The notes below the pieces were generated by a model that saw only the letters and a list, made by a program, of their open reading frames with translations, was not told the DNA's origin and did not search any database. The position numbers were made by a program, and so were the translations under genes. This document shows, in pieces, positions 1 to 12,924 of a stretch of DNA of 64,000 nucleotides (positions are counted from its first letter, which is position 1; each line of letters starts with the position of its first letter). The DNA is taken from positions 1,116,001 through 1,180,000 of the forward strand of contig CASHTG010000018.1 of the NCBI GenBank assembly GCA_949357655.1. Direction: 5' to 3'. Source of the stretch: Parascedosporium putredinis (lineage: Eukaryota > Ascomycota > Sordariomycetes > Microascales > Microascaceae).

Positions 1-3000
1 CGTTCGTCTGCGTGAGCCTAAGGCGCGGTTCCACAAGGTTTGGGAACTCTGCAAGAAAAAGAACATTTGCGACAACGAACCCCGAGAAAGGATTGAACCG
101 GGCGCTGCGAGCGATAACAAGGTTATCATTAACCACGGTGGCTGTGGCAACCTCTGCCCCGAGGTTCGCCAACAAGGACTCAATATTTTCTTGAAGGGTG
201 GCCAGGCCGATCAAGAGGGCGGTCCTGCTTCAAAGAAGAAGGACATGGTGCCTATCTCTGCGGAGCAGGTATTGAATGTCCTCCGCCGCATCTCTGATGA
301 TGACCTGAGAGACATGGGTCTGAACTCGGACTATGCGCGACCTGACTGGATGGTGGTCACTGTGTTGGCCGTTCCTCCTCCTCCTGTTCGTCCCAGTGTT
401 TCCATGGATGGCACTGGAACTGGTATGCGCAACGAAGATGACTTGACCTACAAACTGAGCGATATCATCCGCGCCAATGGCAATGTCAGACAGGCTATTA
501 GTGAGGGTTCCCCCAATCATATTCTCCGCGATTTCGAGCAGCTATTGCAATATCACGTCGCTACCTATATGGACAACGACATCGCCGGATTGCCTCGCGC
601 GCTTCAAAAGAGCGGCCGTCCTGTCAAGGCCATTCGCTCACGCCTCAAGGGCAAGGAAGGTCGTCTTCGAGGTAATTTGATGGGTAAGCGTGTCGATTTT
701 TCGGCCCGTACCGTCATTACCGGTGATGCCAACCTCTCCTTGGACGAAGTAGGAGTGCCCCGTTCCATCGCTCGCACTCTTACTTACCCGGAAACTGTTA
801 CGCCTTACAACATTGGCAAGCTTCACCAGCTCGTGCAGAATGGCCCCAACGAATATCCTGGTGCTCGCTACGTCATTCGCTCCGATGGCACGAGCATAAC
901 TCGAATTGATTTGCGCCACCACCGTCGTGCGGGACAAATTACTTTGGAGTACGGCTGGAAGGTTGAGCGTCACCTCATGGACGGCGACTACATCATCTTT
1001 AACCGACAGCCCTCTCTGCACAAGGAGTCTATGATGGGTCACAGAGTGCGCGTCATGCCTTACTCGACCTTCCGTCTCAACCTCTCCGTCACATCTCCCT
1101 ACAATGCCGATTTTGATGGTGATGAGATGAACTTGCATGTCCCTCAAAGTGAGGAAACGCGCGCAGAGGTCAAGGAGCTGTGCATGGTACCTTTGAACAT
1201 TGTGTCTCCCCAGCGTAACGGTCCCCTCATGGGTATTGTTCAAGACTCTCTCGCTGGTGTGTACAAGCTTTGCCGAAGAGACACATTCTTAACCAAAGAG
1301 CAAATGATGAACGTCATGCTTTGGGTACCTGAATGGGACGGTGTCATTCCCATTCCAGCAATCCATCGGCCTGTCCCTCTCTGGACTGGCAAGCAGATCA
1401 TTAGCATGGTTATCCCTACCACCATCAGCCTGTTCAATCCGAGCGACAGCCGCGAGGATGCTCCGTTGAAGGATGAAGGCCTTCTTATTCAAGGTGGAAG
1501 GCTCATTTACGGCCTCCTCTCCAAGAAGAGTGTGGGTGCTGCCGGTGGTGGTATTGTTCATTTGGCGTACAATGAGCTAGGACCAGGAGGTGCCATGGCT
1601 TTCCTTAACGGCGTTCAACGCGTGGTCAACTACTGGTTCTTGCATGTCGGCCATTCTATCGGTATTGGCGACACAATCCCAGACAAGGTGACCATTGAAA
1701 AGGTTCAGGCCCACATCGACGAGCGCAAGGCTGAGGTCGCTGCATTGACTGCGCAAGCCACGGCTAATCAGCTCGAAGCGTTGCCTGGTATGAACATTCG
1801 AGAGACATTTGAGAACAAGGTGTCCATCGCCCTCAACAAGGCTCGTGATGATGCCGGAACCACAACTCAGAGAAGTTTGCGTGACTCGAATAACGCTGTT
1901 CTCATGGCCTCTTCGGGTTCCAAGGGCTCGTCTATCAATATCTCGCAGATGACGGCGCTCGTCGGCCAGCAGATTGTCGAAGGAAAGCGTATCCCCTTTG
2001 GATTCAAATATCGTACTCTTCCTCACTTCACCAAAGATGATTACTCGCCAGAGGCGCGTGGTTTTGTAGAGAACTCGTACCTCCGTGGCTTGACGCCGAG
2101 CGAGTTCTTCTTCCACGCCATGGCTGGTCGCGAAGGTCTAATTGACACGGCTGTCAAGACTGCCGAAACAGGTTATATCCAGCGACGACTTGTCAAGGCG
2201 CTCGAGGATGTTAGTGCGAAGTATGATGGTACTGTGCGGAACTCTCTTGGCGATATCGTCCAGTTCCTGTACGGAGAAGATGGCCTCGATGCCCTTTGCA
2301 TCGAGAAGCAGCGTATGGACCACCTCAGCATGTCTCACCACAACTTTGAATCACGCTATCGTCTGGATATCATGGCCAGAAAGCGACCGGCTGCCCTTGA
2401 CGCCCTGGAGTACGGAAATGAGATGTTTGGCGATCCTGCAGTGCAGCAGTTGTTGGATGAGGAATACGAGGCCCTCATGTCTGATCGGAACGTCATTCGA
2501 GAGATCAACTGGAAGAAGAAGGGTGACGAGATGATGCAATTGCCTCTCAATGTGGTTCGTTTCATCGACTCGGCGCGTAGGCTGTTTGGCGTCGATGGTA
2601 GCCAGCGTAGCGACCTCCGTCCGCAGGATGTTGTCCCCGCCGTCCAGGCCATGCTGGACCGGATGACAATCGTACGCGGCAGGGATCCCATCTCACACGA
2701 GGCGGATAAGAATGCCACCATTCTCTTCAAGGCACAGCTTCGATCGCGATTGGCATATAAGCGCATTGCCGTCAACCAGCGTCTCAACAAACTCGCTTTC
2801 GAACACGTCCTCGGTGAGCTCCAAGGTCGCTGGGACAAGGCTTTTGTCAACCCTGGCGAGATGGTTGGTGTGCTCGCGGCACAGTCCATCGGAGAACCCG
2901 CCACTCAGATGACGCTCAACACATTCCATTTCGCTGGTGTGTCGTCGAAGAACGTTACTCTAGGTGTGCCGCGTCTGAAGGAGATTCTCAATCTGGCGAC

Positions 3001-4923
3001 CAATATCAAGACCCCGTCCATGGTGGTCTACCTGGACGGGTCCAACGCCACCCAGGAAGCTGCCAAGGTCTTGCGTAATGCTGTAGAGTATACTACTCTC
3101 CGCTCAGTCACAGCAGTGACGGAGATTTATTACGACCCAGATGTCCTCTCGACGACCATTCCCGAAGATATGGATATGCTTGAGTCGTACTGGCTGACGG
3201 ATGATACGATGCGTCACACCGTGGACGACCAGTCACGCTGGCTCCTTCGTATCGCCCTTGACCGGCAGAAGATGTTGGACAAGGGTCTCGACATTGAGGA
3301 TGTGGCGGCCCGAATCCGCCAGGATTACCCCACCGACCTTGCCGTGATATCCAGCGACAACAATGCCGACGAGCAAGTAATCCGCATTCGAACAATTACA
3401 AGCAACAATGACAAGGATGGCGACTCAGCCGCCATTGAAGACGACGTCATGCTCAAGCGCTTCGAAGGTCATCTTCTCGACACACTCACGCTGCGTGGTG
3501 TGCCGGGTATTGAGAGGGCCTTCCTTACCAAGGGTGATAAGTTGATTGAAATCGACGATGGGTCCCTCCTCGCGGCCAAGGCCGATCCTCGCTGCGAAGA
3601 ATGGTATCTCGATACTTCGGGTAGCGCGCTCCGAGAGGTGCTCATGATTGATGGCGTCGACACGACCCGGACATACACCAACAATATCTGGCAGATTTTG
3701 GAAGTCTTTGGTATCGAAGCAACTCGTGCAGCGCTCGTGCGCGAGCTAACGCAGGTGTTGGCTTTTGATGGTTCGTACGTCAATCACAGACACATTGCCC
3801 TTCTCGTGGACGTGATGAGTTATCGTGGATCGATCTCGGCCGTTACTCGCCACGGTATCAACCGCGCCGATACTGGTGCACTGATGCGTTGCTCTTTCGA
3901 AGAGACTGTCGAAATTCTTCTGGAGGCGGCCGCGTCTGGAGAACTCGATGATTGCCGCGGTATATCTGAGAATGTCATGCTTGGACAAATGGCACCCATG
4001 GGTACTGGTAATTTCGAGGTGCTCTTGGATCCTAAGATGCTCGACACGGTCATCTCGGATAATGCGCGCATGGGTCTTATGCCTGGGATGTCGCTCAAGG
4101 GAGGGCCGTCGGAGGGCGCTGCCACCCCTTACGATTCGGGCTCGCCCATGGCAGATTCTGGCTACGTTTCCTTGGGGCCGGGCACGCCGGATGCGGGCAA
4201 CTTCTCTCCAATTGTGGGAGCAGGCAGCGAGTCTCCTGCTGGGTTCCAAACCTCGTATGGACAAGATGGATACGGCTCTGGCAGTTTCAGTCCCTATTCT
4301 CGCGGGGGCGCCACCAGCCCGTTCAATACGTCGCCGACGTCCCCCATGGGCGGATACGGAGGGTACTCGCCGACTTCGCCGCATGTGGGATACTCACCCA
4401 CTTCGCCCATGTTGGATGGATCAGGAGCGCGCTTTGCTACGTCGCCCTCATTCAGCCCTTCATCGCCGTCCTTCTCGCCGACGTCTCCTATGCTCCACCG
4501 GCCTACCAGCCCCAACTACAGCCCGACGTCTCCGACTTACTCGCCGACGTCGCCAACGTCGCCCAGGCACTATTCTCCTACATCGCCGAACCAGTTCAAC
4601 TCGCCGACGTCACCCAACTACTCGCCGGCCAGTCCCAACTACAGCCCGGCGTCTCCCAATCTTCATGCAGCTGGGGCGACCTCGCCGTCATACTCGCCGG
4701 CGTCGCCCAAATGGTCTCCCACTTCGCCTCAGTCATACTCGCCTACGAGCCCTACCTTCCAACGAAGCCCGGCTCAGCAGTCGCCGACGAGCCCCAGCTA
4801 CTCCCCTACCGTAAGTCTTGTTCTTGACCACCAAACTTTGCTACTGAATGCGAGCTAACACTTTTTTTCCCTCTTTAGTCTCCTCAGTGGTCACCGCGCA
4901 CCCCTGGGCCTCAGAATCAATAA
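1..4923 (+). CDS. RPB1: RNA polymerase II largest subunit RPB1 (5'-partial)
   Basis: Catalytic largest subunit of nuclear RNA polymerase II. The frame is already open at base 2, so the N-terminus (I estimate 130-150 residues, with the start codon and first zinc site) lies outside the window. Exon A is 2-4810, the intron 4811-4878 (gtaagt donor, ctaac branch, ttag acceptor), exon B 4879-4923; 1617 residues are present. Numbering from base 2: zinc/clamp motif GGCGNLCPEVR at 46-56; the absolutely conserved metal-A loop NADFDGDEMN at 368-377; bridge-helix region beginning LTPSEFFFHAMAGREG at about 697; trigger-loop region GEMVGVLAAQSIGEPATQM from about 952. From about residue 1455 the CTD holds roughly 13 degenerate YSPTSPx-like heptads (YSPTSP, YSPASP, FSPTSP, WSPTSP). 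The intron cuts the last heptad after YSPT and exon B supplies SPQ plus the tail ending GPQNQ. No frameshift is needed, unlike the genes further along. Confidence 0.98.
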
Positions 4924-7900
4924 GCCAAGCGAGTCATCCGTGGCGGCGCACACCGTTAGCCGTCGGCCCGAAACAAGATGCTGCGTTCAATACTGCATTT
5001 TGGCGTTGGCTCGCTTCTGCAGACTGTCGGCCTCTGTCTTTTTTTTTTTATTCTTCTCTATTCCCGTTAACAGTAGTTGCTTTCTTTCCTTCTTCATGGC
5101 GTTGATTAATGCATCATGACATGGTAGTCATAAGGGGTTTCATCTCTGCGTTTGTCCCCACTTTTTACATTTTCATTTCTTTTTGCTCTTTTCGTGTTAC
5201 ACGCAGGGCTAGCCGCGCAATATAGAACCGAAAGACGGGTATCTTGAAGCTACAGGAGGAGCGGCAGGGTGGATTGGACGCCGAACCATGATGTGTATCG
5301 CTTCGCGAACACCTCGGTAATGGGGGTGGTGTGAAAATGAAGAACAGCGAAGCATCCAAAAGTTGCAGATTTCTTTTTTTTTCTTTTTAAACTGGAAAAG
5401 GTTACACAAGAGGACAAGAATACTCCCCCAAAAAAGAAGAAAAAGAGAGCAGAAGAAGAAGCCAGGCCGGCGAGGGCCTCAGAGGGGGCAAAAGCGACGA
5501 GGAGGCTTCGGCCTTGACTCTGAAGATGGATGTACTCTACAGCGATTGCGATCTTGAGGGGAAGCTCTTCAGCTGAGCAGAACAGGGGCCTGGTATGCTC
5601 GCAGACTGTACATTAATTCCAAAGGGAGAATCCTTTTATATTTTTCTTCCCATGACGTCGATCCTGTTATCGGTTTTCTTTTACACACCCTCTCTTTCCT
5701 GTTTCCGTCCTCCTTGTCGTCCTTTCCTTGGCGACGCGCCCTTGCGTCTATCCGTCAAGTGTTCGTTGGATTTGCTCTTTTTCCCCGTGTCTCTGCCCCC
5801 AAAGTAACTTCTCAACAGACTGATCCTGAAGGAGAGAAGGGCCCCCAGCGCGCAAGAGGTGGTGTAGTAGTATATAGATTGCGATCCATTGATTCTTGTT
5901 AGAACTGGTCGAATCAATGAAGAACATTTGAAAATAGTAATGAACAGCTGCATCCGCCCTTTCCTTTCCTTTTTTATTTTTTATAGTGTCACCTCTCCCC
6001 CCTCCCCCTTGGTGCGCGCGTTGGAAGGAGGGACCCTCTCCCTCGCCTCACCCCTCGTCTCGTCCTTGTTCGGGGTCTACCTTCTTCTCCTTGCGCCCGC
6101 CTATTTGCGTCATCCCTCTCAAGTAAAAATAGAAAGCCGCCCGAGGGCGTGTGAAACTGCGTCCCACATTGTTGGGTGAACAGCCTTTTGCTGTTCACAG
6201 ACGTATCTAATGGAGACGGCTGTAGTCGTCGTGTTCCTTGATGACGAGCATGGTGTTGGTGGCATCACCGAAGCGAGCTATTTCAAGTTGCCCATCTAGG
6301 CATGTCACTGAGGATGATCCCCCTACCCCTTTCCACAACCGACCTAAGGGGGAAAGAATGAAAGGGTGAGATTAAACAGGATAGGCGTGTCACCACAGGT
6401 GATCCAGAAAAAGGGGGTTAGTAGCAGGAAGTAGAAAAGACCAACGCGCTCTCGTGTCTCTACACTACATGGTACCAAAGAGGCGTGAAACTGAACGTGG
6501 GCGGAAAGAGCAAAGGCAGCCAGAGACGAAAGAACCCAAGGGCAGCAGTAGTAAAAGGAGAAAGAGAGAGAAGGTCAAATCGGAAACGAAGCAGAGCACC
6601 GACATGTGGTCTACGCAGGTCTTGTGTCGACGGAGACCGGCCCCGGAACAACCATCCGGTGTGAACATGGGGGAAGCAATTGGGGCTGACCAACACCCAC
6701 TCTTCTCTGCACGGCTCTCTGCCGCGCCTGAGAGAGAATCCGGGCCTCGATCCTTCCTGCCCTTGTTATCTCGAGAAGGCGGGGATGGGGAGTATTCACT
6801 GGTACACCCTACCCAACTACTAGACCGTCGTGACGATGAATAAAAAGAGCAAAGATAATAGTAAAAAGAGCAACCCCCTCTTCTTCAAGTAGGGACAGGT
6901 ATTAGTGTACCTGTCCCTGGAGAACAGCGTCTGAAGTTCGCCTAATCGGGCTACTTTCGACAGAGGTTGGTTGGTTGGCTAGCCACAAGGGCGGCGCGCC
7001 GCCAGTGAGCATCAGCTAATGTAGTCGAATCTGTTCAAGTTGTGAATAATCCCTTGATTGACACGGGCCCAACTCGAGTCAAGCATTGTCCGTCACCGCA
7101 TCAAGTTGCTGCTGATGGCTAGATTCGGCCCTCGAGGTTCGAAGACGGGGCAACCTCCTCCCCTCCCCGGGCCCACCACCGATTCGTCTCAAGGAGCGCA
7201 GGATTTAGCGTCACCCTACCCATTGAATCACGCTGACTAGCGCCCCGCTAGCTGCTTTGGGTTTTGCTTAGATCTTGTTCCAGAAGCCAGCCGCGCCCCA
7301 AGGATCATCAAGCTCGTGAAGCAGCTTTTGACTCAACTGCCCTAGCTGTTTTGCTCAAGTCTACTTGTAAGACGGCCGAGAAACCTTTTGAGAACGAGTT
7401 TTTGGGATCAAATGCCATATTCCACAACTCTTTCCCACTCTTCTTATGCCGCTCGATGAATTCGAACCTCGAGGATTGCATCAAGAACCAACACCTCCAG
7501 CGGTCTTAGTCCCGATTTAGCCTTGGCCCTCCTACAGCTAGCGTTAGGGCCGCGTGCATGGCCAGAGTGTGACCACGAGGTGATGTTTGTGCCCACGGGT
7601 AGGCGCAACTTCGAGTCCACTTTTCTTCGTACATGTTGCTGTGTACAGAGGTAGTTGGGCCATTCTTTATTTGTCTGGCCTCGGTCCAGGGTTGTTCTTT
7701 GTCAACCAGGTTTGACGATCAACCCGTCTATTTTCTAGGCTTGTGGTAGAAGGCCGTCAATGTAGTAGTAGCTATGGACGCCTTAACCCTCATCAATTAG
7801 TATCGTCGGCCTTGATTAGGCTCAATGTGAAAATGAAAGCGTATCCACGGCCCCTAGAGGCGAGGGTGGTTTGAGGTCCAAGGTGATCAACTGACAAGCA

Positions 7901-10900
7901 CGGCAGCAAGAACGTCGACCTTGACGTGCAGATTGATAGCGCCACAGACGGCACGCAGGCCAAGGCACACTAGCCAGCTCGCCAGCCATAAGTCCTGTCC
8001 CCACCTCAGGGGAAACAACTCTCCCGCGAGAGAGCATTCATAGCAGATGTCAGGGCCTCGCAGGGTGTTACCCTGGTTCTGTAGAATAGGGGACGACTTG
8101 GCCCCCTTCAGAACATCCTCGACCCCAAGTCCCCGCAACTGCCGCCGTCCTCCAAAAAGAGTATGGTCGATCTCTATTCCTGCCAATGTCAGTGATTCCT
8201 TTAGCGCTGGCTTCCAGATTGCCGAATGCGAGGTGGGGGAGAATTGCTGTTCACCCGCCGCCAACCACTCAGAGTGTGAAGGGGCCGAGGGCACGACCTT
8301 TTTTCTTCCTTTTTCCCGCTTCTTCTTTTTTTTTCCTTTCTCTCCTCGGAGGGTCATGCTAGAAAGGCCTTGCCCATCGAAGTAAGGTTGTCAATGCGAT
8401 GAAGGCCAAGAAGAAAAGTCTGTGGAAAAGTTCGTTTGCTCGAGGCCGACTATGTTGGCAGGGATGCCTTCCACTGTCAACGTCAACAGACAAACAGCAC
8501 AAGTCGATCCATCAACGCCCCCACCTACTTTTCGGGGCTAGTTCAGGGCCACTTACACCCTTGTGCGTGGGATGACCATGGGGACAAGGATGGGATTTAG
8601 AGGGGGGCCAAGACTTCCCTGTGGCCCCATCTCACCTTTCGTCATCGGAATGGTAACTTTTACCCTTCGTGTTGTTGGAATGTGCAGAAAATCTTCGTGA
8701 TGAGACATATTAGTCGACAGCTTGGACAACTCGGTGGCGTTTTCGATACTGAGAAACATTTGTTACTTCCCTGGTCCACCACGGCATTCCCAACTTTGTT
8801 TGATCGCAGGCGCTCCTGCCGCTATGTGAAGCGTAGGAATCGAGATGCTGGAGAGTTGAAATACTTCAAGCCACGTCGGTTTGTCTAGCAAGGACAGGCC
8901 TATATCATCGGTATCGAGCCTACATGTAGCTTATAGAACTAACATATCTCCCACCATGATTTGGACTATGATTGACCGTGGTGTGCGTGCATGCCGACTG
9001 ACTCAAATTCATCATAATTCTAGTCAGCGTGAATCTCTCCTGAAATTCGTGTTAGTCCATGGCTTAGATAGCCCCCGACCAATGGGTCATGTGTCTCCTG
9101 TAATGATATACGAGTCGGATTTTGCATGCTCCGAGGCTCTCTAGCCGTTATATCATCCCGTTGTATGGACCTAATGCGATCACTCGGGGCAGGGCGTACA
9201 GCTGTGCGCGTTTTTCCCCCTCATTTTCCCCTTTCCCTTCTCTCCTCCTTGTTCCTCCCCCGGCCTCGACCATCGCCTCGATCATCGCTACACTAGCTTC
9301 TTTCAATATTCCTTCCGCCCTTTTTGCCCTTTTTCCGTTTGGGGGCCGTTAGGCCGGGCAATTTGGCCCGCCACTTCTGCGGCCGTCTCTCACGGCCACA
9401 CCATCCCACAGGCCTTGGCCTCACAAGAGGCCTCACCACCACGGACAATCTTTCCAGAGTAAAATGCAAGCACGCCCAGCCGAGAGAGCAAAGTCACCGC
9501 CAGAAAGCTACACCTCAAGAAATAAGGCACATCATGTGATGATAGCGAAAATGCAATCACATGATGGTCCCGTCATGCATGCAAGGCTGACGAGGCTGCA
9601 ACGTAGATCAATGGAAGGGAGGCCCGTTCCAGCCCTTTGTGTAAGCTCCATTGAAGTATTATCAAACCTTAGACCTCTTGGCGGCTTCGGGAGATACCAT
9701 GATGCATAATCTTCACTTTAGCTTGTGAGGCCCCTAGCTAGTGTCCGGGACCAAGACCGCTCTCTCACGTCCGACGCGCCCAGGCGGGTGAAGGGTGATT
9801 GCGCGGCTGTAGGTTTGCCCTTCTAAGAGCACGATGCGTTTCGGCAACGGGCCTCCCCTAGTGAGGCACAAGGCACGCGAAACGTGATACTGGGCAGATG
9901 AAGCGTTGGAAACCTGGGGTACCGGTCGCTTCCTCTACTCTCGGTCGCTAAATCTCACTATTCCTATTGTTTGCCTTCGTGTTATCGAACAACTCCCGTC
10001 CCTTTCTTCACCGCTCATCCTGTGCTTGCTGAACTGCGGGCAGGCACTAAAGTGAATCCCAGCGCCTGGTCCGCCATTCTCACACGGGAGGAAGAAGACA
10101 AACAAATGCGGCCTGGGCCGAGCGTTGGATGTAGGAGGAGTTTCTCGTTTCAGTTTGACATAATGTCGGTGTTTTTCGAGAAAGGCATTGCAGGGAAGTG
10201 CTCCTTATGTGCACTCTTCAGATTCGTTCATCATCTTTCCAACGAGTCTTCTAATTTCGCAAGCGAAGAAGCGAAGAGTACAACCAACCAACGCTAGTAG
10301 ACCCAGATATTGATTTGTCTGCCTGGCGAACTCTTGGCCAGCCCGGTGGTGCCTACGAAATTCATCATCGATCGCTGTTGGAGTATCGTTCCTTGCAGCA
10401 ATGTCCTCCGCTCCTGCCTTGCTGTTAGTGAGCCATCACTCACATAGAAGGCAGGTGCATTGATATTAATCCCCTTAGGTTGCTCACTACAAGGCAAAAT
10501 TGCACTGTACGGCGATACGGTGCACACAAAATTTCGCAGATGAATTGATTTTAGTTAGACTATTGGCTTGGTACGAGTGCTGTTGGAAACTGAAATCCAA
10601 CAATTGATACGGGCGGCGGCCATAAATTTTACGGTTGGGTCAGCACGTGTTGGCTGCGAAAGGAAGCCCGGGTGCCGTGTTGGGCCACCAACTCCGCCCT
10701 GGCTGTAGCCAAAGACAATACTTTCTCAGCCAACAAAGGACTCGTACGGAGAATGACAAGGGCATCGCTGGAGAATCGCGGCGTTATAGATAAAATGTTA
10801 TTCAAGGAAGTCATAGAGAAAGGTAGAGGGACGACGGCGAAGTCGTGGCATCTAAATATAATAAGTGAAGAAAAAGAAGTTGTTGCAACTAGTATAAAAA

Positions 10901-12887
10901 AGGAAGGATGGAAGGAAAGTATAGAAAAGAAGAAAAACACGGCAGAAACTTTAGTAACCAGAAGAGATAGAAGGAGAACCCCGTCCAAGCAGGAACCCAG
11001 CAGGCAGATGTTGCCCTGGATCTAATAGAGACCGAGCGCCTGATTCAACCACATTCCTTCGGCTCTAGCAGAATTCAGTGCAACGCACGGAGAGATGGGA
11101 GAAAGTAACAAGAGGGTTAGAGATGCTCGGCGGAGAGGCACTAAGTTGCCATCGATGATAGCACCTAGTAACCACAGGCGTAGAAGAGGGCCGTTCGCAA
11201 TGGAGTCTTGCCAGTCCGTTTAGGGTAGGAAAGTGAACAAGGCGTGCGCGCGTGCGCGGCGTTCACCGGAGAATGCCAGTGGGTGAAGATTGCTGTGGGC
11301 CGAAAGAGGAAAGCGAGCCTGACGGTAGTGGGCGTTTGAAAAAGTGGCCAAAGGAGAGTCGATCAGTTGAGAGAGATCTCGACCAGATAGATAAAAGATC
11401 GGAGATGGGCGAAAAAGGAGAAGAAGAAGGAGGGAGGAAAAAGAAAAAGAAAAGAAGAAAAAGAAGGGGGAGTGCACGCTACAATGCGAGCGAGCTCCGG
11501 TCCACGGCGTACCAGACTCTAAACGATCGAATGTCTGACGCGGGTCACAAGACGGTCCTGTCTTCTATAATCGCGGCTTCCTATCAAGGCCATCGTGCTT
11601 GCCGTAGTAGCTCGCAACGTAGCTCCTATAGGAATATGGTATCAGGCCTAGCTCACTCGAGGCACAAGGATCCAACTAACCTACGCGGCTTGGGCGGAAG
11701 GGTTGCTACAGTTTGACTTGTTGCAAACATCGGGGACGGTCGAAGGCCTGTAGCGGATTTGGTGGCTAGGCGAGTACTGATCCCTGCATGGTACCCTCTT
11801 TTGGTCGACGTCGCCGCAGACGTAGGTTGTCACGAAAACGACACACATGGTGGGTGTTTAAAACGAGGGGGTTTCTGGTAAGGCTGGTTGGTATTAGGTA
11901 TTAGGAATCAAGAGGCACTTTCGGGTAGCCGCCGCGGTTGACGATGCTGGTAAGTCGAGCTTGAAGCCAAGATAAGAGTGCAAGAGGGATCGCAATCTGG
12001 CTAGAGTGCGCTTCTCTTGTCAGGATTGGTAGGGCTCAGTTTGTTCCGGGCGGGCGCTGGCAGTGTTGGTGGACGAGAGGATGGGTGATAGTGGGATCAA
12101 GGGACAAGGAGAAGTGAGTCTTGAGAGAGACTAGGGAAAAGAAGAGTGATAGTGCGGTTTGGCAAGGTGGGAGATGTGGAATGGGTTGAGAGGATGGGGA
12201 AAGGAATAGAAGCATCATCGATTAACCGGAGGGAGCGCGTGGTCTTATATGCCCGTCACGCCTCTCGATGAGGTAGCTTTCTGCACACACAATGATGGAG
12301 AAACACCAGAACAATCAACAGGCGGGTTGGTGACGAGGGTCCGCCGGTCGCTCGAGAGGCAGTCAGATGGAGGTGTTTGCTCGAGAGAGTTTTTCTGCTT
12401 TCTCCGTCACTTGGTCTAGCTCCGGTCGTCAAAGGATGAGTTTCTCCACCCTTCCCAGGGAAACGAAAATTTGAAATAAAAAACGGCCCTTTCCGGTATG
12501 CACAATCGGCCCACGGAAGAACTAGAAAGCTATATTTCGCGATAACTGGGTGTTGGTTGTTTGTTCCCTGTTGAGTCCTCAAGAGCTGTTGGCCCTAGCT
12601 GCGACCTTGGATATGGCTGCAAGGCGCGGGTGTGGTCGCCGGCTATCCCTCCACGGCACGCTTGCCCGCATGGTTAGACGGTTAGTTGGTCGATTCCGTA
12701 GGGCTCCATCTGCCGCAAGGGCCAGGTCTCCTGATAGCTTTGGTCGCTTGCTTCAGAGGGAAAGGAAGGGGGGCTAGAAAGGTCGGCTGTAAGAGTGAGG
12801 GTGAGGGGAGGTAGTAAGGAAACGCCTGGAACGAGTGTGGAGTGTGGGGTTAATTGGTGGCTGCTTTGCTTTGTCGCGGTATTGTGC

Positions 12888-12891
<4 letters not shown>

Positions 12892-12920
<29 letters not shown>
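12892..12920. repeat. (GT)n dinucleotide microsatellite
   Basis: About 14 uninterrupted GT units, continuing into a degenerate GT/GC-rich flank to about 12950. It lies in intergenic DNA and gives the flanking reading frames artificial Cys-Val or Thr-His runs. Confidence 0.95.

Positions 12921-12924
<4 letters not shown>

Noticed and set aside
3746..4814. Long Arg/Ser-rich frames over the RPB1 CTD on both strands
   Set aside because: They are frame shadows of the repetitive CTD coding sequence.
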